Source of the DNA: Polytrichum commune
Lineage: Eukaryota > Streptophyta > Polytrichopsida > Polytrichales > Polytrichaceae
DNA: 64,000 nucleotides
Reading direction: 5' to 3'
Assembly (NCBI GenBank): GCA_950295325.1
Contig: OX485805.1
Location: 44,108,758-44,172,757, forward strand
A program made the translations under genes and the position numbers. The notes beneath the pieces were generated by a model that did not search any database, had not been told where the DNA came from, and saw nothing but the letters and a program-made list of their open reading frames with translations. Positions 10,701 to 18,859 of this stretch are shown piece after piece (the first letter of the stretch is position 1; every line of letters begins with the position of its first letter).

Positions 10701-13457
10701 ATCGATCATCTCTTTCGTCAGTGCAAATGCCTCCGGAGGAGGCATTTTGCTCCCTTTTGGTGGCACCGTCCATATCGGCTGCTTCAACGCCGAGTACGAT
10801 GCAAAATGGCTCTCCCCATTTTCACCTGGTTTCGATTGCCCACCAATTTCATGCCCACCATTATTCGCAAGTGTTTGTTCCTCGCTTCCCGAGCTCTCCT
10901 GTTTCAGAAGAAAGAGCAGAAGAAAAAAGGGGGGGAAGAGACAATAAAGTTATCCTCTAACTCCACATGACTTTTGGTAGGGAGTTGGTTGATTTGCTTA
11001 AAAAATCCTCCCATGTTCAGTAAGTTTAAAATGAGTTTGGCCCTCAATGAACCGAAATAGGTTGCTCTTCACTCAAAATTCAACCACTACCTCCAAGCAT
11101 GCACCACAAGTGGGAAGAAAATTTTAAGGATAGTGTATGCAAATCAACCAATAGAAAATCATAGGGGACCAACTCCTGACGGGGAGAAATCCCACTTTTT
11201 ATTAAAGGTCAACTCCAGTTTGCGACACAAAATTTGTAACTTGGAATGATTTTGGCAATGTACCTCATTGCCTCCTCCATATACTTACTGTGAAAAATTA
11301 TCTCAGGTTTTTTGGAGACATCAGCTACCACGTAGATAGAGCTCTCAAATGATTGAAAGCTTCACGTCAATACAAGAAGCTCTGTGCTTGGGTTAATTGC
11401 GGTTCATGAATTCAATTAGGTTACTTGCATGTAACCCATTTCTTTGAGAGCAGGTGTGCCAAGCTTGAGTTTCCTCATTAAATTCTTCATCAATTGGGTT
11501 ACTTGCAATTGAACCCATTTTTTGAGAGCAAGAATCCCAAGCTTGAGTCTCCTCATTGAATTCTTCATCAATCGGGTTTCTTGCAATTAAACCCATTTTT
11601 TGGGAGGGAAAAAAAAAATAGAGAAAGTGTCCCAAGCTTGAGTTTCCTCATTAAAATCTTCACCACTCTGGTTACTTGCAACAAGACCCATTTTTTTGAG
11701 AACAAGTACTCCCAAACTTGAGTTTCCTTGTTGAAGTCTTCATCGATTGGGTTACTTGCAATTAAACTCATTTTTGGATAGTCCAAGCGTGGGCAACCTC
11801 ATTGAATTCTTCATCGCTCTGGTTACTTGCAATAAAACCCATTTTTTAAGAGCAAGCATCACAAGCTTGGGTTTCCTCATTGAGTTCTTCATGAATGGAG
11901 TTACTTGAAAAATATTCTTGAGATCAAGTATCCCAAGCTCAGGTATCTACATTAAATTTTGAGCTCTCCATTACATTCATGTTCTACAATGTTTTGTTTG
12001 TTTCGAGTTGTTTGATATGCCGGAAGCATGACACGGAAAGAAGAAATCCAGGTGCCACAACCACTCAAAGTCTTCACACACAATAAAACTGAACCCGATT
12101 TCGAGAACAAGTAACCCAAAGCTTGGATTTTTCTTCATTGAAACCTGAGTTTTCCATTGGAATCAATGAAGAAACCCATTCTTGGGCGAGGTCACCACTA
12201 AACTGCACGCAGTTTTTTTTAAATGGCACGGTGAAAAAATTACAAAAAAAACTATATGCATTCTGATCAGTCCTTAAATTTTGGTTTAGATTGAGTTGGT
12301 TGATCGATCTGCGGGAAACCATGTCTTGCCAAGAAGAAGACAAATCCAGCTACCGCAATCACCCAAAAAAAATCACTATAAATTCTGAACCCATTGAAAC
12401 CTGAGTTTTTTCCTTTGAATTCATTGAAAAAAACCCTTACTTGTAAATGAGCGATTGCGAGGGTCATCACTAAACTGCACACACAGCAAACTGTGCTCCA
12501 AGAGAAAGCAAGCCTAACCTTTGATCACGGTGGCAAAACTTACTTATAAAAAAAATTAAAAACCCACGCGCATTTTGATCAGTCAAAAAATTTTAGTTCA
12601 TTTGAGTTGGTTGGTCGAATTGCGGGAACCATCATCATGACCTTCCAAGTAGAAGAAAAATTCCAGCTGGCGCAATTTTATCCAAGATTTTCATTTGCGT
12701 ACAAAAACTCTGCATCAATACCTTCTGTGTGGCGATCTCTTCTCCACCCTTCTCCTCACCATTCCCGCCCCCAGTTTGCTGACCACGATCGCCTGCACAA
12801 CAGAATTTCAACTCAAATCAGCAAAATAACCAACTCAAATTTTGAAATCACTATTTTCACGAAACCCAAACCCTCTCTCTACCGACACCCAAAAAAACCG
12901 TCATTTCAACACCAATCAACCCACCACTTTCGAAGCAAATTTGCAAAACACGCACGCACGCACGCACACACACATAAAACACAATTTTGCACCAGATGAT
13001 ATTTTGGCCCCCGAAAGTTTACTACCCCGAAGTAGTAGATCTCCATCGCATTGCAGGAGTGAAGTAAAGATCGCAGTTTGGCACCAACCCACAAATCTTG
13101 GCCACCACAAAATCACGTACCCAATAAAAAACCATGCATGCTTTGACCACTACCACAGTAAGAAGAATGGCAGCAAGTGGGAGGGAAATCTCAAGAAATG
13201 GCACGCTCTCCCAAGCTCTCAGGGTTAAGCAAGCTAAAATATTATAAAAATTTCTCAAGACTCCGGATTAGCCACCCAAAATGGCAGTCAAATAAGAGGG
13301 AGGAAGAGAAATTTGAGCGACCTCGGGAGGCTTGGGAGGCAGCATCTTGGGCCTTAATGAGGGAGTCGAAGTAGAGAGGCCGGCCGACGTAGTAATAAGA
13401 GAGCAACAAAACCACAACGACGGCAGCCACTTGAATGATCACCGTCACAGGCTTCAT
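1767..13457 (-). CDS. XEG113: XEG113-type extensin arabinosyltransferase (GT77), 3' end outside window
   Basis: Golgi type II glycosyltransferase of the XEG113/RRA group, which adds arabinose to hydroxyproline-linked arabinan on extensins (family knowledge). Exons, minus strand: 13457-13322, 12792-12722, 10898-10586, 8825-8620, 8320-8215, 6470-6217, 5131-4996, 3990-3896, 3527-3474, 3321-3208, 2556-2458, 2299-2183, 1853-1767. All introns are GT-AG and phases agree, giving 596 codons. Residues 4-25 are a signal anchor, followed by a Gly/Glu/Ser-rich stem (about 46-95). The catalytic domain shows FHKMGREKVILIDAF, the DxD metal site in CDTDVVFL, NIGIFYWRPT, DQNGFNDL, FCSGHTYF, AVHTTFQFGGTEGKRHRLRE and DPPEYYDSP; later come HTVESHFALVN, WYGHSG and FGPQIGIREYSFLDNP. 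Arabidopsis XEG113 is about 640 residues (from memory), so roughly 50 C-terminal residues (expected Trp-Cys-Cys region) lie left of position 1. An in-frame ATG at 13517 would add 20 residues; 13457 is preferred because it sits just before the anchor. Confidence 0.9.
1903..1927. repeat. Trinucleotide microsatellite (AAT then AGT)
   Basis: Four AAT-type units grade into four TAG-type units, inside the intron between the exons at 2183 and 1853. Confidence 0.85.
2794..2814. repeat. Poly-C tract
   Basis: A run of 13 C, one G, then 7 C, followed by a short CT run. It lies in the intron between the exons ending at 3208 and starting at 2556. The template strand is G-rich here. Confidence 0.9.
3616..3637. 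repeat. GAA trinucleotide microsatellite
   Basis: Seven AGA/GAA units lie in the intron between the exons at 3896 and 3527. Confidence 0.85.
5541..6142. repeat. Tandem duplication, about 300-bp unit, intronic
   Basis: TTTAAGATCGGTTCATGATC begins at 5541 and again at 5842, and GTTGAATATGGACTC ends the first copy near 5835 and the second at 6142. The two copies stay alignable throughout with scattered substitutions. The duplication ends about 75 bp from the donor of the exon at 6217-6470. Confidence 0.85.
6825..8045. repeat. Tandem satellite-like array, about 260-bp unit, five degenerate copies
   Basis: A core resembling AGAGATTATGTTGACTTGT recurs near 6832, 7110, 7368, 7610 and 7872. Each copy is followed by TCAATGACCATGCCATGGCC-like and TAGTAGGCACC-like blocks. 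Copies differ by substitutions and indels of tens of bases. The array fills most of the intron between the exons at 8215 and 6470. No coding potential is conserved between copies. Confidence 0.8.
8182..8200. repeat. GA dinucleotide microsatellite
   Basis: About nine GA units, 15 bp beyond the splice donor of exon 8320-8215 on the gene's strand. Confidence 0.85.
8965..9819. mobile_element. PIF/Harbinger-like non-autonomous element with about 80-bp subterminal repeats
   Basis: The left end AGGGGCGCTTCATACTAGAG is weakly mirrored at the right end (reverse complement AGTGGCTGTATACATG), with TTA on each side. From 8975 to 9420 a unit of about 80 bp is repeated five times, each with CTCTCATYGGTGG, GAGACCATCCC-like and TTTACACTAGAGCTTGAGGG-like blocks. 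The right half resembles 23588-23960, and the whole resembles 24690-25157. It lies in the intron between exons 10898-10586 and 8825-8620. Confidence 0.55.
10016..10386 (-). mobile_element. TTAAGGTAAGCAG-family TIR element, intronic
   Basis: The right end reads AAGACCCATCTACCTTA and the left end TAAAGTAGAAGATCCTAATT, inverted relative to the copies at 29824 and 53842. The interior shares the family blocks (CACCAAAAGGGCATCATGTG, GCGTGCTCAAAATATGA). The 190-codon open frame at 9876-10448 runs across its left edge and is a by-product of repeat composition, not a gene. Confidence 0.65.
11400..11960. repeat. Tandem minisatellite, about 80-bp unit, six to seven copies
   Basis: A block resembling GGTTACTTGCAATTAAACCC, then an A/T run, then AAGCTTGAGTTTCCTCATT recurs near 11434, 11514, 11590, 11686, 11765 and 11836. 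It lies in the second intron of the arabinosyltransferase gene. Confidence 0.85.
12135..12690. repeat. Tandem duplication, about 270-bp unit, close to exon 2
   Basis: GAAACCTGAGTTTTCC-like, CACTAAACTGCAC, ATTCTGATCAGTC-like and GAGTTGGTTG blocks occur in the same order at 12135-12375 and 12385-12690. The second copy ends about 30 bp from the donor of exon 12792-12722. Confidence 0.8.
12949..12974. repeat. CACG/CA microsatellite
   Basis: Five CACG-type units followed by CA units, inside the first intron of the arabinosyltransferase gene. Confidence 0.85.
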
Positions 13458-14080
13458 CCTCGAAAGCCAATCCCCTTTTTGTCCAACTCCCGCGGGGGGA
13501 AAAAAAAATCCAAACAAATCAATCCTACTTCAATCAATTCCTATGATTACTACCGCTCCTCCTCCACATCGACACGAGCATCTGTCTCTGCGCCCTAATT
13601 AATGCTGCCATCACTCCTCCTCTGCAACCCCCACGTACCACCGCCCTTAACTTCCTTGCACAAACCAAAACTCACAATTTGCTGCTACTTAAACCCCCCG
13701 CGCCGATTGCTCAATTCCATGCACCAGATTTGGAGGCTGGATCCATGCGACCCCAGAATTTTGGGGAGAAGCTTTGGGTTTTAGCTGAGATTTGTGTTTG
13801 GGATCGGAGGCATGGTGGATCTGAGGTTGAGGAAGGCGGGAGGAATGCAAGAGTGGAGGAAGGTAAGGCGAAGTTGATGATGGTTTTTTGTTTTTTGGGT
13901 GGAGTGTTGTGAAAGGTGTTGGAAGGCTTTGGGAGTGGGGATGAATGAAGCAAAATTGCTTTCAAGGTGGGAGAGAGAGTAGTTAAGAGTGCAGAGTAGT
14001 GTAGAGTTTGGAGTTTTTTCTTTAGTGAGGAAGAAGTGGCTTTCTTGTCATGTCATGTCTCCACTTTCTCTCTCCTCAAG
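13458..14080 (-). promoter_or_regulatory. Probable 5' leader/promoter region of the arabinosyltransferase gene
   Basis: This stretch lies directly upstream of the first coding exon. On the gene's strand it is pyrimidine-rich in places, including a CT run around 13970-13980, as plant core promoters and leaders often are. It also holds an 84-codon open frame (13965-13711) that would be an upstream ORF if transcription starts beyond 13965. I see no convincing TATA box and cannot place the transcription start. Confidence 0.3.
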
Positions 14081-14297
14081 TCTAAGAAAAGGGGGCCACT
14101 TTGACTTCCTCCATCACATGTTCCTTCCAATATCCAAGTTCCTATGTAACTTAACTTCTAACCCGTGTTTGCTATCCTACCTACTACGGCGCCATGATCC
14201 GGTCCGGTACCCGTCCCGCCATGCCATGCCATTTGAGTCGGTCTTGTTCCTTCTTTTCGTTTCATTTCGCTGTTGTGAGCCGGTAGTAAAGTGAATG

Positions 14298-14322
14298 TTG
14301 TTTGTTTGTTTGTTTGTTTGTT
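14298..14322. repeat. TTTG tetranucleotide microsatellite
   Basis: Six GTTT units upstream of the arabinosyltransferase promoter region. Confidence 0.85.
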
Positions 14323-14479
14323 GCCATGAATTTCAAGTTGGATTTTAGTGCGAGGATTCTTCTTGGATCCGTACATGTGGGTATCAGATTTTTAGAAACA
14401 AATATGTGGTATATTTTGAGCTTTCTTTGCTACTGTTATGTTTTTTCCTTTTGAAGCCAAAAGTGCCAGAGCTCTAGAA

Positions 14480-14670
14480 CGACCAGGTGTCTCCCCCCTT
14501 CTCTACTATGTTGACTATTGAGTTTGGAATGGTCAACTACTTTGAGCATGTAACCCTATATCTATTGAACATATGTCATTTTGGCATATGTTCTTAGGTT
14601 CACACCTAAACCACATGCCACTCAAATGTGGGTGTTTGATTAAGAGAAGTAACCAAGTTAAACATGTTTA
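14480..14670 (+). mobile_element. Fragment of the TTAAGGTAAGCAG-family TIR element
   Basis: It carries the right-half blocks of the family: GTTGACTATTGAGTTT, ATGGTCAAC, an ACATATGTCATTTTGG-like block, then CACTCAAATGTGGGTG and AAGAGAAGTAACCAA. No terminal repeat is visible. From 14670 to 15440 I see no gene or repeat I can name. Confidence 0.5.
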
Positions 14671-15447
14671 TCCTATTGAATTTGTGAAAATGTCATCAAA
14701 TATAGTGCATTACATTGAGAAGATCCAAAATTGTTGAAACGGGTAGCGTAGGCAAGCTAACCATATTTAGGGTGAGTGGAATCATGGGTAAGTTTGTTCG
14801 TGGTTTGTTTTTGTTTTCAACATTGTGAATTTTTGGGTATGCTACATTGATTATCCCATTTAGTATGGGTGGGTCAATTGTACGTGTGGGAAATCATGTG
14901 AAGGTGGTACTAACTTTCTTAGTACCACCACAAGATCTAGGGTTTCAGGAGCCCAAAATCTTAAAGAGCCATAAATTCTCAATACAAGCTCTCTTTAGTT
15001 TCTTCGTGTGAGGAGATGCCTTAGGATTAAGTGACTTCAATTGAAAAATTATCATTAAAATTAAGAACTCTTCAAACTCGCCAAAGCAAATTATGCACCC
15101 TACAAACACCTTCGAATATGCATCGGTTCTCTTGACAAGTATGGTAAACGAGCATATATTCGTGAATTTAGCACTATTTAGTAAAAATATCAACCCTCAT
15201 TGACTTTGAGATTTGGTAATATAGCATGTGTTTTGGAAATTAGTACACACGCGCTAAATGAAATAATTAGTGTACCTGTTTTTGGCCTAAGTGGACAAAA
15301 AAATAAAGCTAGCATGCCTATCCATGGTAATTATAAACATGAGTAAGTCATATTCAATCTTAATGTGTATGGTGCCAATTTGCAATGGCTTTGATTACTC
15401 TCACAAAGATATATCCCTAAGAAATTTAACAACGCTATGTACTGGGT

Positions 15448-15594
15448 CATAACATTATTCAGATCCATCATAGTGTTTTGTGGGACTGATAATATTTTTC
15501 ATAATATTCCCCACATTTAGTCTAAATGTGGAGAATATTCCATATAATATTGTTAATCCCGCAGAACATTGTGATAGATCTAAATAATGTTGTG
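15448..15594. mobile_element. Palindromic fold-back MITE, copy 1
   Basis: The sequence is nearly self-complementary end to end. CATAACATTATTCAGATC at the left is mirrored by GATCTAAATAATGTTGTG at the right, and the centre is CCCACATTTAGTCTAAATGTGG. Related copies lie at 24009, 38152 and 59414. There is no coding capacity. Such hairpins are typical non-autonomous DNA elements and possible small-RNA sources. Confidence 0.75.
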
Positions 15595-15838
15595 GTGGAG
15601 TAATGAAATTGTAAAGACTTCTTTGGTCCATCCCCATGGATATTGTTGATTTGGAAAAATGTTGTTTATGGTGTTGGGAAAATGTAAAACATATATCCTC
15701 TTTGGTTTAAGGTCAAAGTGTTCAATTCCGCCAATTGCCAACCCTAAATAGGTGTGTTGATTTGTATGGAATTTTGTATCAACTTCAAAGCCCCATTCTA
15801 CATAAAGTATATCCTATATGGGAGAAAACCTTTAGGCC

Positions 15839-15976
15839 TTGGAAGTTTGCCTCAAACTTCAAGTTCTCAATCTCTACGACAACAACAACCTGAATGGGAT
15901 GATTCCTTCAAGCCTCAGAAATTGCTACAATTTCCTTGACGAAAGCACCAATGGGAGATTATGTGCACTTCATTGA
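15839..15976 (+). pseudogene. Fragment of a leucine-rich-repeat gene
   Basis: One frame reads LQVLNLYDNNNLNG and then MIPSSLRNC, which fits the plant extracellular LRR pattern (LxxLxLxxNxLxGxIPxxLxxC). It is preceded by LEVCLK and runs into a TGA at 15974. Only about one and a half repeats are present, with no signal peptide or kinase nearby. It is probably a captured or decayed piece of a receptor-like gene. Confidence 0.5.
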
Positions 15977-16239
15977 ATTGCCCTTGAAGCACACAAGACA
16001 CGCATCAAGAAACAAATGGGCACTCTAATGATGAAAAGAGAAAAGAAAAAGAAAAAAATAACGTTAATGTTTTGTCACCGGCATGAATATGAGTCCGTTC
16101 ATCTTACAATGGTCATGGTTGGCCATGTTGCAGTATGTGTCTCCTTCTTGGAAAATAAGCTTCGTGGTTTCATATGGAGTTCGAGTTGTAGTTCCACAGT
16201 TCCACAGTTCCGTGGGTTCATAGTTTTTTAGTTTCATGT

Positions 16240-18700
16240 GGTTATGAGGTATGTGAGGTGTTTGATGGTGTTTTGTTGTATGAAATTCATTAGGTTGTTT
16301 AGGTTATTTTTTGGGGTGTTGAGTTCTTTGACTTGTGCCATTGGCCTTATGTGGATAGGTATAAGGGATTTATCGTCCATCCTTTGTTTTTTGATGTGTC
16401 TATTAGCGGATTGTCTTTGGTGTGTTTCTTTTTACATGGTTGTTTTGGGGGATCAGTTGTGGCAGTACGTAAATTCAATAAATTGTTGCGTTAGCTTAGG
16501 TTTTGGGGGTTAGGGGTGGTGTGGTGTGGTTTGAATCGGGCCGCCTAGTATGCATGGGGTATTTGGTCGAAGTTTAACTAGGCATTGGCATGGGGGGTTG
16601 TGACAAGTACATGGGAATAGTTGGTTTGGTATTATTGAGTCTAGGGTTTGATTGTTAATGTTGATGGCATTGATTAGAGTGAGGAATCTTGTGATTTTGT
16701 TTGCTTGCGGTATTTGTTCTATTTGGTGAACTGCTTTGTTGTGTTGGACTATGCGTAGGCCTTTATCATATTGGTTGGTACATTTTGAAAGGAAATGTGG
16801 CCATGTGCCGTGGTTGTTGCTTGGGCATAGGGCGCAGTCGGGGTTTGTGTGGATTAGGGGCCAAAATGTGTTTTTTCCTATTATTTCTCATGTATTATGC
16901 ATATTGGAACCTAAGTGTGTGGGTATTTTGTGCATTCAATATTTCAAAGGTTTTGCAAAAAGGAGTTGGATAGTTTGTGGTCAATTTGTTCATTGGAAAG
17001 CCATTTGTCGATGTACGTGAATTCATGCTTGGTGAGGGTGGTTTCTCTTGTCTTTGCTCTTTATTGATAAATGTTTGTAGATTTTTTATTTCTCTTTTAT
17101 GTGTCGTGGTTGGGGAGGGGTTTTTAACCAATATTGTGTGTGAAATATGTATGCGGGAGGTGGGGGTTTCTATGTCTTTATTGGCTTGCGGGCACCACGG
17201 GCCTTGGCTTGGTGGTTAGGGTTCATGGCCCCCAATGAGGAGGTTGTGGGTTCTATTCCCCATGCCGGCGTGGTGCTCACCACCTTCGTCCACCCAACTA
17301 TGGTGGGGGGTCCTTGGACCTTGTTGTATGGGTACCTCAAAGCCCTTTGGGGGGATACCATGTCCGGTATCTTCAAGGCACTAGTGGCTAGCTAGGAACT
17401 AGTATGGTGTGTCACTATAGTGTCCATCCTCGAAAGGGGAGAGTAGTATTGTCCCAATGTCCCCTTGTCCAGTGGGCATCGGGTCATTGGCATTACGAAC
17501 GGACACTTTATTCACGCCGGCCCCTTAAAAAGGACCGGAGTTTCTATCTATCTATCTTTATTGGCTCCATCATTTGCAAGTGCATATTCCAATAATCTTA
17601 GTGTGTGCTTTGATTTTTTGTATTGTTGTTTTATGGTTGGTCAAGTAAATTTGTCGGGGTGATGTTGAAGGAGGGATGTTGGATGTGGTTTTTATTAGGC
17701 AAATATTGCCTAGGCTATTTGTAAAGATTTATGTGTCTATTTGTGTCATCTAGATGGCTTTGATAGCTAGTAGAATTGCATTTAGTTTATCTCTTGAGAT
17801 GTTTTGATAGCTTGAGAGTGTTTATGCTATTTGTAAGTTATTATTGGGGATGTATATGCCCGAGCCCGCTATGTTTTCCTCTATGTGGCCTACAAAGTAT
17901 TTTGTGGGAGGGTAAATGATCCATCCCATGTTTTGAAGGTGGTATTTGAGAGGGTGGATGTGATCGTATTTGTTAGGGGGCGGTGTGTCGGGGCTTTGTA
18001 TGAGGGTGTGATGTATCCTAGGGGTGGACTTCCAACAGTTGGAGCATTTGACATCGTGTTCAATTCGGGTGGGTTGAAGTGGGTGTATGTTTAAATGTAT
18101 GTTGTAGGTTATTGGAGGGCATGTTTCAATTGTTGCACAATTTGAAAGTGTCTTGGGGGTGTTGTTGATTATGTACGCAAATTATGGTGGTGAGGAATGA
18201 TTATGTTTGTTGGTAGTAATTTGGCCATTTTGGGGTGGAGACGTAAATGAAGGATTGAGCTGATATTGTTGCTAGCATCTATATGTCGGTGTATTGGTCC
18301 AGGGGAAGATGTTCTTTGTTCTGGATTTTGTGGTTAAATGTGAGGATGGTGACTGTGTTGGTGTTTTCTTTGGCCTACATTTTGGCCCAACACATGGCTT
18401 CAAGAGTAATGGTGTGGTCAATGAGATGGGTACGTCCGTGGCCTATCCATTTTGAAGAATTAACATGTCTTATTGATATGAAGACGATGCCATTGTTGTC
18501 ACAGGAATTATAATTTTGATTTGGATAGTGGGTTGATTGGAGTTGTTAACCTTAATTGGGTTGCATTCTTGGGTGCGTAGTGTGAGGTTAGCAATGTTGT
18601 CAACTTGGAGTTCATTGGCAAATGCTTGGATTTCTAAGTTTTTTGTCTTTGGCAAACATTGTTTACAATTAATCATTGGATATTTCAATGGGTATGGGGT
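16240..18700 (-). mobile_element. Decayed LINE ORF: RNase H, zinc knuckle, PD-(D/E)XK-like tail
   Basis: Read on the minus strand, with frameshifts and stops, the fragments occur in retroelement order. AGSGIYIPNNNLQIA, NISRDKLNAILLAIKAI and IQKIKAHTKIIG (about 17880-17600) match an RNase H domain. CALCPSNNHGTWPHFLSKC and the following QHNKAV (about 16800-16700) match the Cys/His knuckle after reverse transcriptase. KLRPNTPCILGG and FIEFTYC (about 16590-16460) resemble a PD-(D/E)XK-type nuclease. The plus strand is strikingly G/T-rich over the same span. The RNase H segment is split by the SINE at 17187-17554. The reverse-transcriptase core was not identified and both ends are uncertain. Confidence 0.6.
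17187..17554 (+). mobile_element. Full-length tRNA-derived SINE inside the LINE
   Basis: A 368-bp insertion flanked by the 12-bp direct repeat TCTTTATTGGCT (17175-17186 and 17555-17566). The 5' part is tRNA-like, with an A-box-like TGGCTTGGTGG (17205-17215) and a B-box-like GGTTCTATTCC (17249-17259) of the Pol III promoter. The 3' end is GGACCGGAGTTTC followed by a TATC tail. Removing it restores the LINE RNase H reading (LANDGAN). A second copy is at 27272-27642 on the other strand. Confidence 0.88.
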
Positions 18701-18778
18701 AGAAGTGATGTATAGGTTGGTGTTATATGGGTGTGCCCATTTTGTGATGATGTTGTTGGGGCCTACCCAAGGCCTTAA

Positions 18779-18852
18779 CCTGGATCTATTGGGAACTCCA
18801 AGGTTAAGCCGCCTAAGGCCGGAATAGTACTCACATGGGTAACCTTTCTAAC
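18779..18852 (+). mobile_element. 5S-rRNA-derived fragment (Cassandra-type LTR or 5S SINE remnant)
   Basis: The segment aligns with the 3' two-thirds of plant 5S rRNA. GGGAACTCCAAGGTTAAGCC corresponds to the A-box region, GGAATAGTAC to the intermediate element region, and CATGGGTAACC to the C box. The 5' third of 5S is missing and there are several substitutions, so it is not a functional 5S gene. Cassandra TRIM elements carry exactly this promoter portion in their LTRs (established knowledge). No second LTR was found, so a solo LTR or a 5S-derived SINE are both possible. Confidence 0.5.
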
Positions 18853-18859
18853 ACTCAGT

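Noticed and set aside
17187-17270. tRNA gene at the head of the SINE
   Set aside because: B-box-like and A-box-like motifs are present but no cloverleaf with acceptor and anticodon stems can be drawn.
18779-18852. Functional 5S rRNA gene
   Set aside because: The 5' third is missing and conserved positions are changed.
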